Assembly (NCBI RefSeq): GCF_004791585.1
Contig: NZ_SRUU01000035.1
Coordinates: 1-56,736 of the forward strand
DNA from: Mesorhizobium sp. M1C.F.Ca.ET.210.01.1.1
GTDB taxonomy: Bacteria > Pseudomonadota > Alphaproteobacteria > Rhizobiales > Rhizobiaceae
DNA: 56,736 bases
Reading direction: 5' to 3'
Shown one piece after another: positions 1-8,457 of this stretch. Each line of letters starts with the position of its first letter. Positions within the stretch are counted from its first letter, which is position 1. The notes under the pieces are model-generated. The model had not been told where the DNA came from, did not search any database, and worked only from the letters and a program-made list of their open reading frames with translations. A program made the translations under genes and the position numbers.

Positions 1-158
1 CTGCTCTGGGCGCCATTCGCGCCAACGATCGCTTCAAAGCCTTCTACACCGCGCTCGCGGCTCGATCCGGTTCGAAGAAACTCGCAATCGTGGCCGTCGC
101 CAGAAAGCTTCTCGTCACACTCAATGCAATCATCCGCGACAAAACCGCCTTCGCATGA
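1..158 (+). mobile_element. IS110-family transposase, C-terminal end (cut by window edge)
   Basis: An open frame enters from the left edge (codons from base 3) and stops at TGA 156-158, giving 51 residues that end in LLVTLNAIIRDKTAFA. This is the typical tail of IS110/IS116/IS902 transposases (Transposase_20 C-terminal region), DEDD-type enzymes that move IS elements and, in this family, are guided by an element-encoded bridge RNA. The catalytic part lies outside the window. The last 37 residues are identical to those of the leftward copy at 56623-56736, although the codons differ at many third positions. Homology between the copies continues only about 18 bases past the stop, so the element end is probably near base 176. 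Confidence 0.85.
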
Positions 159-244
159 ACACAGTTGCCATGCCGTGACGCGCGCCGAAGCACGCGGCGG
201 CTCAGACCTCTGCACTGCTGCAACGCTCGCAAGTAACGGCATGG

Positions 245-292
245 ATCCTAGGGCCTGCGCGCGTCGCTTCGCTCCTTGCTCCGCCCTAGGAT
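245..292. repeat. REP-like hairpin between IS110 end and ABC gene
   Basis: Perfect 10-bp inverted repeat ATCCTAGGGC (245-254) and GCCCTAGGAT (283-292) around a 28-base GC-rich loop. It lies between the transposase remnant and the stop of the leftward ABC gene at 324, so it may also end that transcript. Just before it, CCATGCCGT (168-176) and ACGGCATGG (236-244) form another inverted pair. Palindromic REP-type sequences are known targets of several IS110-family elements, which fits the neighbour. No T-run follows the hairpin. Confidence 0.5.
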
Positions 293-323
293 GACGAAGG
301 CACCAGGCCGCCGTCCTTCCCCC

Positions 324-2117
324 TCACTCCGGCTGGTACAGCTCATCCATGCTGCGCGCCGCCAGCTCCGCGAACGGCGCCTGCTTCTTCACCCGGCCAT
401 GCTCCAGGATCACCAGGTCGTCGCAGAACGAGATCGTCGAGTGGTGGTGGCTGATGACGATGGTGGTGCGGCGGCCGGCGCGCGACTTCAGCGTTTCCAC
501 GATCGCCGCTTCGGAAAGCCCGTCGACCGCGTTGGTGGCCTCGTCGAGGATCAGGATATCCGGGTCGCGCACAAGCGCGCGGGCGAGCGCGATGCGCTGC
601 CTTTGCCCGGCCGACAGGTTGACGCCGCGATAGCCGACGACGGTTTCGTAAGCCTGCGGCAGGCGTTCGATGAACTCATGTGCCTCGGCCAGCGCGGCCG
701 CGCGGCGCGCCTCCTCGGCGCTCGCCGTGTCCTTGCCGTAGGTGATGTTGTCGAGGATGGTGCCATCCACCAGCTCCAGCTCCTGGCTGGCCAGCGCGAT
801 GTGCGCCCGCCATGCGACCGGGTCGATCTCGCCGAGCGGCGCGCCGTCGACGAGGATATTGCCGCCGTCCGGCTCGACGAAGCGGCAGAGCAGGTTGACG
901 ATGGTCGTCTTGCCGGCGCCGGAGCGGCCGATCAGCGCTGTCGAGCGGCCGCTTCTTATGTCGAAGCTCGCGGCATGCAGCACCGCCGCGCGCTGCTCCT
1001 CATTGGCATAGCTGAAGCTCACGCCCTCGAAGGCGATTTTTTCGCTTAAGGCGGCGAACGGCCGGCTGCCCTCGGGCGGCGCCGGCTTGTCCGTCGGGTC
1101 GAGCAGCCAGGTCACCTCTTCCAGCGACCCGGAAAGCCCCTGCAGCTGGCTCCAGGTCATCTGCAGGGCCCGCACATGCGGCTGCAGGCGATAGAGCAGG
1201 ATGAGGAAGGCGGCGACCAGCGGGAAGCTCAGGCCCGCCAGCCAGGCGCCGATCACCACCGCCAGGAACAGCACGGCGTGCAGCACCTCCGTCAGCGGCG
1301 CCAGCGCGCCCTGGCGGCTGGCAAGCAGGAAGGCCGCCCGGCGCACGCCGTCGGAAGCCTTGTCGAACGTCGCCTTCTCGCGCGCTTCCTGCCCGAAGAT
1401 GCGGATCAGCCGGCCGGCATGCACCAGATGCAGCATCCGCGAGGCCAAAGCGCTGTTGCGCGCCGAAACGCTGCGGCTGGGGGCTCTCAGATGCGCCGAC
1501 AGCGCCATATGCGCCACTTGCACCAGCGCCAGGCCGAGCATCACCAAAAGCGTCATCTGCCAGGAGAGCAGCAAAAGGAACGCAAGCAGGATGAAAGCCG
1601 CCGAGGCGCTGACGATGGCGGCGAGCATCCCCTGGATGGCGTCCGACGCCCGCCAGGACTCGTTGGAGATGATGTTGAGCAGGCGTCCCGGGCTCTCCTT
1701 CAGGAAGAACGGATAGCCGATGCTGAGCAGGCGCCCGGCGAGCGCGCCGCGGATCGCCTGGCCGGCCTTGCCGTAGATATGGGCGGTGAGCACCGAATTG
1801 GCGAAGGCCAGCAGGTTCTTGAGCAGGATCGACGCCAGGATCGCGGCCGCGATCGCGATCAGCCGCTCGCGCTCGCCGAGTCCGGCACCGACCTTCTGCA
1901 GCAGCGCCGAGAAGCCGGCCATGCCGGTCGCATCGCCATGCCCCATGATGATGCCGAGCAGCGGAATGATCAGCCCGATGCCAAAGCCTTCGAGCGCAGC
2001 GCTTGCAAGGCCGAGCAGGACCACCGCGGGCAGCAGGCCAAGTTGCCTGCGGCCAAGCGCCTGGCGCAGCACCGACAACCCCAGCATCTTGCGCCCACTC
2101 ATCTGGCGCCCGCTCAT
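324..2117 (-). CDS. MsbA-like ABC exporter, fused membrane and ATPase domains
   Basis: A 597-residue half-transporter fused to its ATPase, probably moving a lipid-linked glycan or other surface polysaccharide intermediate across the inner membrane. About six membrane segments occupy residues 1-300. The ATPase follows with Walker A GRSGAGKTT, signature LSAGQRQR, Walker B ILILDEA and an H-loop ISHHHS. The frame stays open upstream to 3158, but that part is the shadow of the glycosyltransferase. The ATG at 2117 overlaps the previous stop as ATGA, which indicates translational coupling. It is the last gene of the leftward operon. Substrate is inferred only from the glycosyltransferase neighbours. 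Confidence 0.88.
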   Translation of the reverse strand: MSGRQMSGRKMLGLSVLRQALGRRQLGLLPAVVLLGLASAALEGFGIGLIIPLLGIIMGHGDATGMAGFSALLQKVGAGLGERERLIAIAAAILASILLKNLLAFANSVLTAHIYGKAGQAIRGALAGRLLSIGYPFFLKESPGRLLNIISNESWRASDAIQGMLAAIVSASAAFILLAFLLLLSWQMTLLVMLGLALVQVAHMALSAHLRAPSRSVSARNSALASRMLHLVHAGRLIRIFGQEAREKATFDKASDGVRRAAFLLASRQGALAPLTEVLHAVLFLAVVIGAWLAGLSFPLVAAFLILLYRLQPHVRALQMTWSQLQGLSGSLEEVTWLLDPTDKPAPPEGSRPFAALSEKIAFEGVSFSYANEEQRAAVLHAASFDIRSGRSTALIGRSGAGKTTIVNLLCRFVEPDGGNILVDGAPLGEIDPVAWRAHIALASQELELVDGTILDNITYGKDTASAEEARRAAALAEAHEFIERLPQAYETVVGYRGVNLSAGQRQRIALARALVRDPDILILDEATNAVDGLSEAAIVETLKSRAGRRTTIVISHHHSTISFCDDLVILEHGRVKKQAPFAELAARSMDELYQPE

Positions 2118-3133
2118 CGCGCGCCGGCCTCGGCACCGGCCTCGCTGGTCTCCGGGGCAGGCCGTGGCTGCCGGTCCGGCCGTCGGGTGATCGCCAGCAG
2201 CGCGAACTTCGCCGCGCCCGCCAGGTTCATCAGCACGATCGGCCAGTGCGACAGCCTGAGCTCCCGGTCGAAACGCGGGCCGCCGGCGAGCTCGCGCATG
2301 GCGGCCCGGGCCGCCCAGTAGAAATGGCGCAGCAGCCAGGGTGCGCGGCGGATGTGTTTCAGGCAGAGCGCGCCATTGCCGAAATGATAGTCGCGGTGCA
2401 GCCGGCCGATCGCCTTGCGGTCGCGCCGTCCATGGTGGTGGAAGATCGTCATGTCGGGCACATATTCCACCGCGATGCCGGCGAGCATGGCGCGCACCAG
2501 ATAGTCGGTGTCCTCGGCCGAGCGCAGCGCGCCGCCGGCGCCGAAGCGTTCGTCGAAGCGGCCGATGCGGGCGGCAACGTCGCGGTGCATGCTCATGTTG
2601 CAGCCTAGCACGAAGCCGCCCGGATGGACGGCCGGCGTCAGCCGCTCGCGCTTCTCGCAGCGTTTTATGGTGAAGGGCAGGTCGCGCGCGTCGCCGATCT
2701 CGACGCGGCCGCCGCGGATCACCCATTTCTCGCCGCTCGCATAATGCCGTTCGAGGTCGGCGAGGTAGTTGCGGTCGAGCCGGCAATCGTCGTCGACGAA
2801 GACCAGCACCCGTCCGCGCGCCCGCGCCAGCGCCGCATTGCGCGCCGCCGCCAGTCCCGGCTGCGGCTCGCGGAGCGCCGTCAGCGCGATGCCGGACGTC
2901 TTGGCGATCCGCGAAAGATATTCGGCCGTGCCGTCGCGCGAGCCGTTGTCGACCACCACCAGCTCGGCCGCGAAGGCCGGATGCGCGCGGCAGGCGGCGC
3001 GGATCGAGGCGATGCAGGCTGCGAGCACCCTGAGGCGGTCGCGGGTGCAGACGATGAAGGAAACCTCCGGCCGCTGCCTGGGCCAGGGCGGGGCCGGCAG
3101 GGTCGGGCGGACAGGGTGGCGCTGGTCGCTCAT
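2114..3133 (-). CDS. Family 2 glycosyltransferase
   Basis: A 339-residue GT-A fold glycosyltransferase that probably adds a sugar from a nucleotide donor to a growing surface glycan at the cytoplasmic side of the inner membrane. It starts PEVSFIVCTRDR, has VVDNGSRDGT near residue 50 and the metal-binding acidic run VFVDDDCRLD. A second acidic SAEDTDYLVRAM follows, as expected for GT2 enzymes. Hydrophobic stretches near the C-terminus may anchor it. The ATG at 3133 overlaps the previous stop (ATGA) and its own stop overlaps the ABC start. Donor and acceptor cannot be read from sequence. Confidence 0.88.
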   Translation of the reverse strand: MSDQRHPVRPTLPAPPWPRQRPEVSFIVCTRDRLRVLAACIASIRAACRAHPAFAAELVVVDNGSRDGTAEYLSRIAKTSGIALTALREPQPGLAAARNAALARARGRVLVFVDDDCRLDRNYLADLERHYASGEKWVIRGGRVEIGDARDLPFTIKRCEKRERLTPAVHPGGFVLGCNMSMHRDVAARIGRFDERFGAGGALRSAEDTDYLVRAMLAGIAVEYVPDMTIFHHHGRRDRKAIGRLHRDYHFGNGALCLKHIRRAPWLLRHFYWAARAAMRELAGGPRFDRELRLSHWPIVLMNLAGAAKFALLAITRRPDRQPRPAPETSEAGAEAGAR

Positions 3134-4239
3134 GCCGCCCCCACCCGATAAGGCGCAAGCACCGACGCCGCCGGCGCGGATTTGAAACGGTAAGCCATCC
3201 GGTCGGCGCGTTTGCCCGCCCACATCGAGGCCTGGCTCAGCCAGGGCGCCCAGGCGCCGGGGCTGAGCGCGTATTTCTCGCGGCGGCGGATCGCGTTCCA
3301 TTTCGCCGTCGCCGTCAACAGCTCATGCGTCAGCGCCGGCCGCTCCTCGTCATTGACGAGCTGGTAGAGGAAATAGAACAGGTTGAGCGCGCCGGCCGCG
3401 AAGCTCGGCCGCATGTCCGCGGGCAGGGCGGCGATCCTCTCCTCCAGCGCGCGGATGAAGCCGGCCACCCGGCGCACAGTCTCGAGTGAAACCGCATCGC
3501 CAATGGCGCGCAGGTCGCTTGTGTCCTCCGCCAAGCCTTCGCGCTCGAGATTCTCGCCGACGATCCTGAGATGCGTGCGCCGCATCTCGCCGACGTGCCG
3601 GCTGGTCACGCTGCCGGGGTGGACGCGGTAGACCAGCAGGCTTTCCTCAACCAAGGCCGCCGGATAGCGGTCGGCGAGCCGCCGGAAGAGGTCGAAATCC
3701 TCGGCATGCCGGTACGCGGCGTCGTAATAGAGGTCGGCCTCGCCGATGACGCGGCGGTTGTAGACCACCGTCGGGTGCATGAAGATGGTGAAGAACTTTG
3801 CAAGCACGGGGAGGCTGAGACGGAACACCGGATCCAGCCGGCCCCGGGCGATGCGGCCATGCACCAGCACGTCGACGAGCGAGCCGCAGAAGCCGAGCTC
3901 GGGCTGTGCTGCAAACAGCGCCGCCTGGCGCGACAGCCGCCACGGATAGGCGAAGTCGTCGGCGTCCATGCGCGCGACGAGCTCGCCTTGTGCCATCCGC
4001 AGCCCTTCGTTGAGGCTGGCGACGAGGCCGCGGTTCTCGCGCGAGATGATGGATACGCGGCTGTCGTCGCGGCGGTGGCGTTCGAGGATCTCCAGCGACC
4101 GGTCGGTCGAGCCGTCGTCGATGGCGATGACCTCGAGCCGGCCGTGGTCCTGCCGCAGGATCGATTGGATCGCGGCCGCGACATAGGGCTCGGCATTGTA
4201 GACCGGCAAAAGCACGGAGATGAGGGGCGCGCTTGCCAT
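3130..4239 (-). CDS. Family 2 glycosyltransferase
   Basis: A 369-residue GT2 enzyme beginning PLISVLLPVYNAEPYV with AIDDGSTDRS and the DxD-type motif RMDADDFAYPW, then HAEDFDLFRRLA, the conserved acidic ED of this family. The C-terminal third (from about residue 230) is helical and unassigned. The chosen ATG at 4239 overlaps the acyltransferase stop (TAATG); the longer open frame to 4866 is antisense-type shadow of that gene. It is the second gene of the four-gene leftward glycan block. The sugar specificity is unknown. Confidence 0.88.
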   Translation of the reverse strand: MASAPLISVLLPVYNAEPYVAAAIQSILRQDHGRLEVIAIDDGSTDRSLEILERHRRDDSRVSIISRENRGLVASLNEGLRMAQGELVARMDADDFAYPWRLSRQAALFAAQPELGFCGSLVDVLVHGRIARGRLDPVFRLSLPVLAKFFTIFMHPTVVYNRRVIGEADLYYDAAYRHAEDFDLFRRLADRYPAALVEESLLVYRVHPGSVTSRHVGEMRRTHLRIVGENLEREGLAEDTSDLRAIGDAVSLETVRRVAGFIRALEERIAALPADMRPSFAAGALNLFYFLYQLVNDEERPALTHELLTATAKWNAIRRREKYALSPGAWAPWLSQASMWAGKRADRMAYRFKSAPAASVLAPYRVGAA

Positions 4240-5378
4240 TATCGCCTTGCCTCCGTCCGCTGAAGGTCGAGCGCGCCGGCCGTGTGGCTGGTCCATTTGA
4301 CGTCGCCCGACGCGCCTGACCGCGCCACGTAGGGGAAATAGCGCTTCAGGCCGTTGAGCGGCTTCTCGAAGAAGGTCCAGGAGAGCGAGGCGACCACGAG
4401 CGTCGCGGCGCCGGCGACCAGGAACCGGCCAGGCCCCTGTTCCGAGACGTTGAGCGGGATCCATGGCTGCGCCTTGACGGCATAGGCGAGCAGGATCGGG
4501 TGATAGAGGTAGACGCCGTAGCTGATGCGGCCGAGAAAAAGCAGCGGTGGCAGTTCGGCGAGCCGGCCGAGCACGCCGCCAAGGCCGCTCGAGCAGGCGG
4601 AGACGATCGCCATCAGCGGCACCAGCGGCAGCACCTGCACCAGCATCCAGCGCGGCCACTCCCAAGTCGAATCGGCCGGCCCCGGATCGGACCAGACGAC
4701 GAGCAGGAAGAGCGCCGCCAAGGCCGGCCAGCCGAGCCGCATCCATCGCGGCAGGTCGGCGCCCCTGGCGCGGCGGACGGCAAGCAACGCTCCGCCGGCA
4801 AGCGCATCCATCGAGGCCGGTGGCAACAGGTCCCGCGCCAGCGCCGGGTCGGCGGCAATGGGCCAATAGAAGCGGTAGGCGAGCGAGAAGCCGATGACGC
4901 CGATGGTAATCGCTTCGATTCGTTTGCGCGGCGCCAGAAGCACGATCAGCGGCCAGGCGAGATAGAACTGCTCTTCGATGCTGAGGCTCCAGAAATGGCA
5001 GAGCAGCCAGGGGTTCCAGTCATTGCGCAGCGCGTACCAGAAGTTCGACAGGTAGAGCGCGTGCCAGGCGAGCGAGGCCCTGGACTGCTCCAGGTCAGTG
5101 AACCAGACCAGCGCCAGCACCGCGAAATAGGGCGGGAAGATGCGGATCACGCGCCTGGCATAGAAGGAGCGCAGCGCCGGCCCGGCCTCGAATGCCGCCG
5201 CGTCCCGTGCCTCCAGCAAAAGCCGCGTGATCAGGAAGCCGGAGAGCACGAAGAACAGCCTGACGCCAAGATGGCCCAGGAAGGAGGTGCCGTTTGGCGC
5301 GAGGAAATGCGCATAGAGCACCAGCGTCACGGCAACCGCCCGCAGCGTGTCCAACTGGATATCGCGCGCGTTAGCCAT
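4239..5378 (-). CDS. Acyltransferase 3 family membrane protein (OafA/ExoZ-like)
   Basis: A 379-residue integral membrane O-acyltransferase with about ten hydrophobic segments. It carries the family signatures LDTLRAVAVTLVLYAHF (with the catalytic-type His), GVRLFFVLSGFLITRLLL and GRISYGVYLYHPILL. Such enzymes move acetyl or other acyl groups onto sugars of exopolysaccharide, O-antigen or Nod factors. I chose ATG 5378; a longer TTG start at 5438 is possible but adds residues that do not resemble the family. It is the first recognisable gene of the block, so a promoter probably lies in the AT-richer stretch upstream. Confidence 0.88.
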   Translation of the reverse strand: MANARDIQLDTLRAVAVTLVLYAHFLAPNGTSFLGHLGVRLFFVLSGFLITRLLLEARDAAAFEAGPALRSFYARRVIRIFPPYFAVLALVWFTDLEQSRASLAWHALYLSNFWYALRNDWNPWLLCHFWSLSIEEQFYLAWPLIVLLAPRKRIEAITIGVIGFSLAYRFYWPIAADPALARDLLPPASMDALAGGALLAVRRARGADLPRWMRLGWPALAALFLLVVWSDPGPADSTWEWPRWMLVQVLPLVPLMAIVSACSSGLGGVLGRLAELPPLLFLGRISYGVYLYHPILLAYAVKAQPWIPLNVSEQGPGRFLVAGAATLVVASLSWTFFEKPLNGLKRYFPYVARSGASGDVKWTSHTAGALDLQRTEARR

Positions 5379-5486
5379 CAGCGGCTCACGCGAAGTCTGA
5401 CGCAAGAGCCGGGCCAGGAACCGACCATGGACGCGCAAAGCCCGCAGGCTGCGCCCGTCGGCGAATCTTTTTCCGAAGCGCTGTCG

Positions 5487-5837
5487 TCACCGGTCAGCGG
5501 AATGCCCATCAGAGCCAATGTCGCGGCATCCTCCACTGTGCACGTCCCCGCGACGGATTTGTCTCGGCTCGATGTTGCAGCGCAACACAAAATCCTTACG
5601 ACTCTGAAATAAAGCCGTGATACCGACAACCAGGAGGAATAGTTGTATTGCCAGGCTATTCCCATAGCTGTCCAATGGTCCCCCATATTCATAGGCAGTT
5701 GGTCTGATTTTCACGAAGTAACTATCGTCAAGGATGCCGAAAAATAATATAGACAACCATTGCGAGAACGTTAGGAATATTGAATGGAATGAACTCGGAG
5801 CGGTTTTTGAGCCTTGAGCCGACGAGAGAAAAGGGCT
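5487..5837 (-). pseudogene. Possible remnant of a membrane protein upstream of the glycan block
   Basis: This stretch is lower in GC than its surroundings. A leftward frame is open from 5837 to 5487 and contains a hydrophobic, natural-looking part, SILFFGILDDSYFVKIRP and later SLAIQLFLLVVGITALFQ, before the reading loses any coding look. There is no ATG and no ribosome site; the only usual start is TTG 5756. It may be the tail of a decayed polysaccharide polymerase or flippase that once headed the operon, but this is inference from position and hydrophobicity. It could also be non-coding leader DNA. Confidence 0.25.
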
Positions 5838-5988
5838 TCGATTTCAAACTCTTGTGCAGTGCAGCAGGGCCCGCCGGCTAGGCGCCGGGCGCCTTGTCCC
5901 ACCATCCCCCGTTCGCTGCCTCACGACAGCGCGACCGTCGGGCACTATCCCAGCATCCATGCATGCGGCCAGGGAGGATCGAGAGGAA

Positions 5989-6894
5989 GTGACGTCGACG
6001 CCGATCGCAAAGCCGCAGGCGCGGGTGGGCGCTTTGCCCGTCCTCGGCCTGCTCGGCGCCATTCTTTCGGTGCAGGTGGGCGCCGCCTTCGCCAAGGGTC
6101 TGTTTCCTGTGCTTGGCGCGCAGGGCACGACCATGCTCAGGCTCGCCATCGGCGCGCTCCTGCTGGCGGCGGTGCTCAGGCCGTGGAGAGTGCTGCCGAC
6201 GCGAAGGGGACTGCCCTGGCTCGCCGCCTATGGCGTCACCGTTTCGGTCATGAACCTGCTCTTTTATGCCGCGCTCGAGCGCATTCCGCTGGGCATCTGC
6301 GTGGCGCTCGAATTCACCGGCCCGCTTTTCGTCGCCACACTTGGCTCCAGGCGCTTCCTCGACCTCGTCTGGGTGGGGCTGGCGATCGCCGGCATCGTGC
6401 TGCTCTCGCCGTTTGCCGATGTCAACTATGGGGCCGATATCGGCCGGGGACTCGATCCGGCGGGCGTGCTGCTTGCGCTTGCCGCGGGCGCCTGCTGGGG
6501 GCTCTACATCATCTTCGCGCCGAAGGCCGGCGCCGAGCTTGGCGCCCGCACCTCGGCCTATGGCATGGCTATCGCGGCGCTCGTTGCGCTGCCTTTCGGC
6601 TTCACCGCCGCCGCCCCTTATCTCACCGATCCGCATGTCATGGCTGGCGCGGTCGTCGTCGGGCTGTTCTCCAGCGCGCTGCCCTTCTGGCTGGAGATGA
6701 TGGTGCTCGCCAGGATGCCGGCGAAAGTCTATGGCATGATCGTCTGTCTGGAACCGGCGGGCGCCGCCGTCACAGGCTTCCTCTTCCTGCATGAGAGCCT
6801 GAGCGCCCTGCAATGCGCCGGCATCGCCGCTGTGATCGCCGCTGCCTTCGGCGCGGCCGTGACGGCGAGAGCGCCGGTTCCGTCGCCAGGCTGA
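5989..6894 (+). CDS. rhtA: EamA/DMT-family exporter, RhtA-like
   Basis: A 301-residue inner-membrane transporter with ten predicted helices and two EamA repeats. Stretches such as GICVALEFTGPLFVATL, GACWGLYIIFAPKAGAE and SSALPFWLEMMVLARMP match the RhtA subgroup, which exports threonine and homoserine. I prefer the GTG at 5989, preceded by purine-rich AGGGAGGATCGAGAGGAA, because it gives a family-like N-terminus. An ATG at 5959 lacks a ribosome site. Substrate is inferred from subgroup likeness. It stands alone. Confidence 0.82.
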   Translation: MTSTPIAKPQARVGALPVLGLLGAILSVQVGAAFAKGLFPVLGAQGTTMLRLAIGALLLAAVLRPWRVLPTRRGLPWLAAYGVTVSVMNLLFYAALERIPLGICVALEFTGPLFVATLGSRRFLDLVWVGLAIAGIVLLSPFADVNYGADIGRGLDPAGVLLALAAGACWGLYIIFAPKAGAELGARTSAYGMAIAALVALPFGFTAAAPYLTDPHVMAGAVVVGLFSSALPFWLEMMVLARMPAKVYGMIVCLEPAGAAVTGFLFLHESLSALQCAGIAAVIAAAFGAAVTARAPVPSPG

Positions 6895-7219
6895 CACAGA
6901 AGCGTGCAGCGGCTTGGGGGGACGACATGCATCAGAACAAGGGACTCAAAGCGCCGTGCCGCCTGGATCCTTTTCGGCGCGACCTGCTTTAAACTGCTGG
7001 CCGCGCTGGAAAAAAAGCTGTACGCGCAGCCGTGCCAGACCACATCTGGTGGTTGAGATAAGACTTAGGTCTGATATCGCCACCAAAAAGGTCTGATCAA
7101 ACAAGACAAGGGTCGTGGGCCACTTCCCCGCGAGGCGCTGATTGGGGATGCTAATGCTGCGACATTGCCAGTGGGGTAGTTTGGCCGAAGGGTCGGATGG
7201 CTGGCATGGGGAGAATGGG
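6895..7219. other. Intergenic stretch with no gene recognised before the Gly/Asn-rich gene
   Basis: No credible gene is seen; the open frames on the opposite strand are antisense shadows. The stretch holds the upstream element at 7084-7127 described separately. In-frame ATGs at 7142 and 7151 precede the preferred start of the next gene. Confidence 0.5.
7084..7127 (+). promoter_or_regulatory. Upstream element, copy 1 (shared with 8299-8342)
   Basis: A 44-base stretch beginning CAAAAAGGTC and containing AAGGGTCGTGGGCC matches 8299-8342 at 37 of 44 positions with no gaps. Each copy lies upstream of one of the two paralogous Gly/Asn-rich secreted protein genes (93 bases before start 7220 here). 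The surrounding DNA is much less alike, so the element looks selectively kept. It may be a promoter, an operator or a leader RNA part; the sequence does not tell which. Confidence 0.5.
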
Positions 7220-7849
7220 ATGCGCGTGTCGCGCATGGGCTGCAGGCTTGTCTTGCGAGCGCTCATTGCGCTGGCGCTTGTTGTCGCGCCCTTTCATCTC
7301 TCCATCGACGGTCCTGTCGTGACCAAGGCCTATGCCGGTAAAGGCGGCAACGGCAATGGCGGCGGAAACAGCGGGAACGGGAACGGCAACTCGGGCGGAA
7401 ACAGCGGCGGAAACAGCGGAAACGGCAACTCGGGCGGCAATAACGGCAACTCGGGCGGCAATAACGGCAACAGCGGCGGAAACGGTAGTAGCGGCGGAAA
7501 TAGCGGAAACGGCAACTCGGGCGGCAATAGCGGCAACAGCGGCGGAAACAACGGTAACAGCAATTCTGGGGGCAACAGCAACAGTGGCGGAAACCGCGGC
7601 AACAGCAAGGGCGCGACGAACAGCGCCTCCAACAGCGCCGCAAGCAGCACCGCCGATGTCGAGGATCATGTAAACGCCGCGACCGGCGACAAGGTCGAGG
7701 TCAGTGCCAACAGCATCCAGGTCACGCACCGGAACGGAATGAAGGAGACGGTTGAGAACGGCAGGTTCAGGATGGAGGACAAGTTTGGTCGCACCATCGT
7801 CGAGCGCAGGGCCACAATGGCCGATCTCAATCGCCTGAGAAGTTTGTGA
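7220..7849 (+). CDS. Secreted Gly/Asn/Ser-rich repeat protein with conserved C-terminal domain (paralogue 1)
   Basis: A 209-residue unrecognised exported protein. Residues 1-40 form a signal peptide (MRVSRMGCRLVLRAL, hydrophobic core, likely cut after KAYA). A low-complexity region built from GGN, NSG and GNS units fills about residues 42-145. The last 60 residues form a compact domain with HVNAATGD, HRNGMKE, ENGRF and GRTIVER. The same architecture occurs at 8458-8943, where 43 of the last 60 residues are identical. Start 7220 gives a clean signal peptide; an ATG at 7142 is also in frame. The repeats resemble surface or matrix proteins, but no function is known to me. A terminator follows. 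Confidence 0.75.
   Translation: MRVSRMGCRLVLRALIALALVVAPFHLSIDGPVVTKAYAGKGGNGNGGGNSGNGNGNSGGNSGGNSGNGNSGGNNGNSGGNNGNSGGNGSSGGNSGNGNSGGNSGNSGGNNGNSNSGGNSNSGGNRGNSKGATNSASNSAASSTADVEDHVNAATGDKVEVSANSIQVTHRNGMKETVENGRFRMEDKFGRTIVERRATMADLNRLRSL
7346..7605 (+). repeat. Imperfect coding repeats (GGN/NSG units)
   Basis: Irregular short repeats of GGCGGAAACAGC- and GGCAACTCGGGC-type units encode the Gly/Asn/Ser-rich region. The unit length varies between 9 and 15 bases, always in whole codons, so the reading frame is preserved. Such tracts are prone to length change by slippage or recombination. Confidence 0.7.
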
Positions 7850-7992
7850 AAGCAAAGTTTGTGAGAGCGAGGTTCTATCTGGATTAGATCTTTAAGGGAC
7901 CAAAGGCCAGCGCTGCAAAATCAGGTTGCCACCTTTTGCTTCGTCTCTTCGGTCCTGATCATCTTATGACAGAACTCCCGCTACTCACCTTG

Positions 7993-8021
7993 CCCCCGCC
8001 TTTTGGCGGGGGTACTTTTTT
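7993..8021 (+). terminator. Rho-independent terminator after paralogue 1
   Basis: A perfect 8-bp stem CCCCCGCC / GGCGGGGG with a TTTT loop (7993-8012) is followed by TACTTTTTT (8013-8021). It lies about 145 bases past the stop of the first Gly/Asn-rich gene. Confidence 0.85.
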
Positions 8022-8457
8022 GGGCCCTAGGCTGCCGGGTAAGGCGGGCTCTTGGCGCACGACCCCGCAGGCCGGGGAAACAATCCATACGCAAATCAAA
8101 GTGTTACGGTGCTTTTCGCGTCCAGGTAGAGACGCCTGCGCCGTAGCATGCCGCGGCTCGTTGGGCGTCCGCGCGGTTCTCGCAGGCCACAGTCATAATG
8201 AATTGCCGGGCAATTTCCAAGTGATTTGGTTAACGCAGCGGCAGCGGCACCTTCGAAATTTTCGCCCACTGGTTGCGACGATGGTCCCCCAGCGGCCGCA
8301 AAAAGGTCCGACCGCACATGGCAAGGGTCGTGGGCCGCTTCCGTAGCCTTACCAAACCGTGAATCTTTTCCTGGTCAAGACACCGGTTCCGCCTTGGCCA
8401 GGCTGAGAGCGGAACTTCGGCAGGGCCGAGGCGGAACCGGCATCAACCAGGGACAGC
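8022..8457. other. Intergenic stretch with a palindrome and a second upstream element
   Basis: No gene is supported here. It contains the palindrome AATTGCC-G-GGCAATT (8201-8215, 7-bp arms) and the shared upstream element at 8299-8342. Open frames in both directions lack coding character. Confidence 0.5.
8299..8342 (+). promoter_or_regulatory. Upstream element, copy 2 (shared with 7084-7127)
   Basis: Matches 7084-7127 at 37 of 44 positions and lies 116 bases before the start of the second Gly/Asn-rich gene. The best-kept part is CAAGGGTCGTGGGCC. A common regulator or promoter for the two paralogues is the simplest reading. Confidence 0.5.

Noticed and set aside
2118..3158. N-terminal extension of the ABC exporter frame, giving a 944-residue protein
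   Set aside because: The extra part is Arg/Pro-rich shadow of the glycosyltransferase in another frame; the ATG at 2117 overlaps the preceding stop and gives a normal exporter.
7346..7605. Possible CRISPR-like repeat array
   Set aside because: The repeats are short, irregular, whole-codon units inside a coding frame with no spacers of fixed size and no cas genes.
7263..7643. Leftward Cys/Arg-rich frame over the repeat region
   Set aside because: It is the mirror of Gly/Asn codon repeats; Cys-rich content is an artefact of reading GGC/GCC repeats on the other strand.
8096..8317. Leftward 73-codon frame between the two Gly/Asn-rich genes
   Set aside because: No ribosome site and no coding character; it runs over the conserved upstream element.
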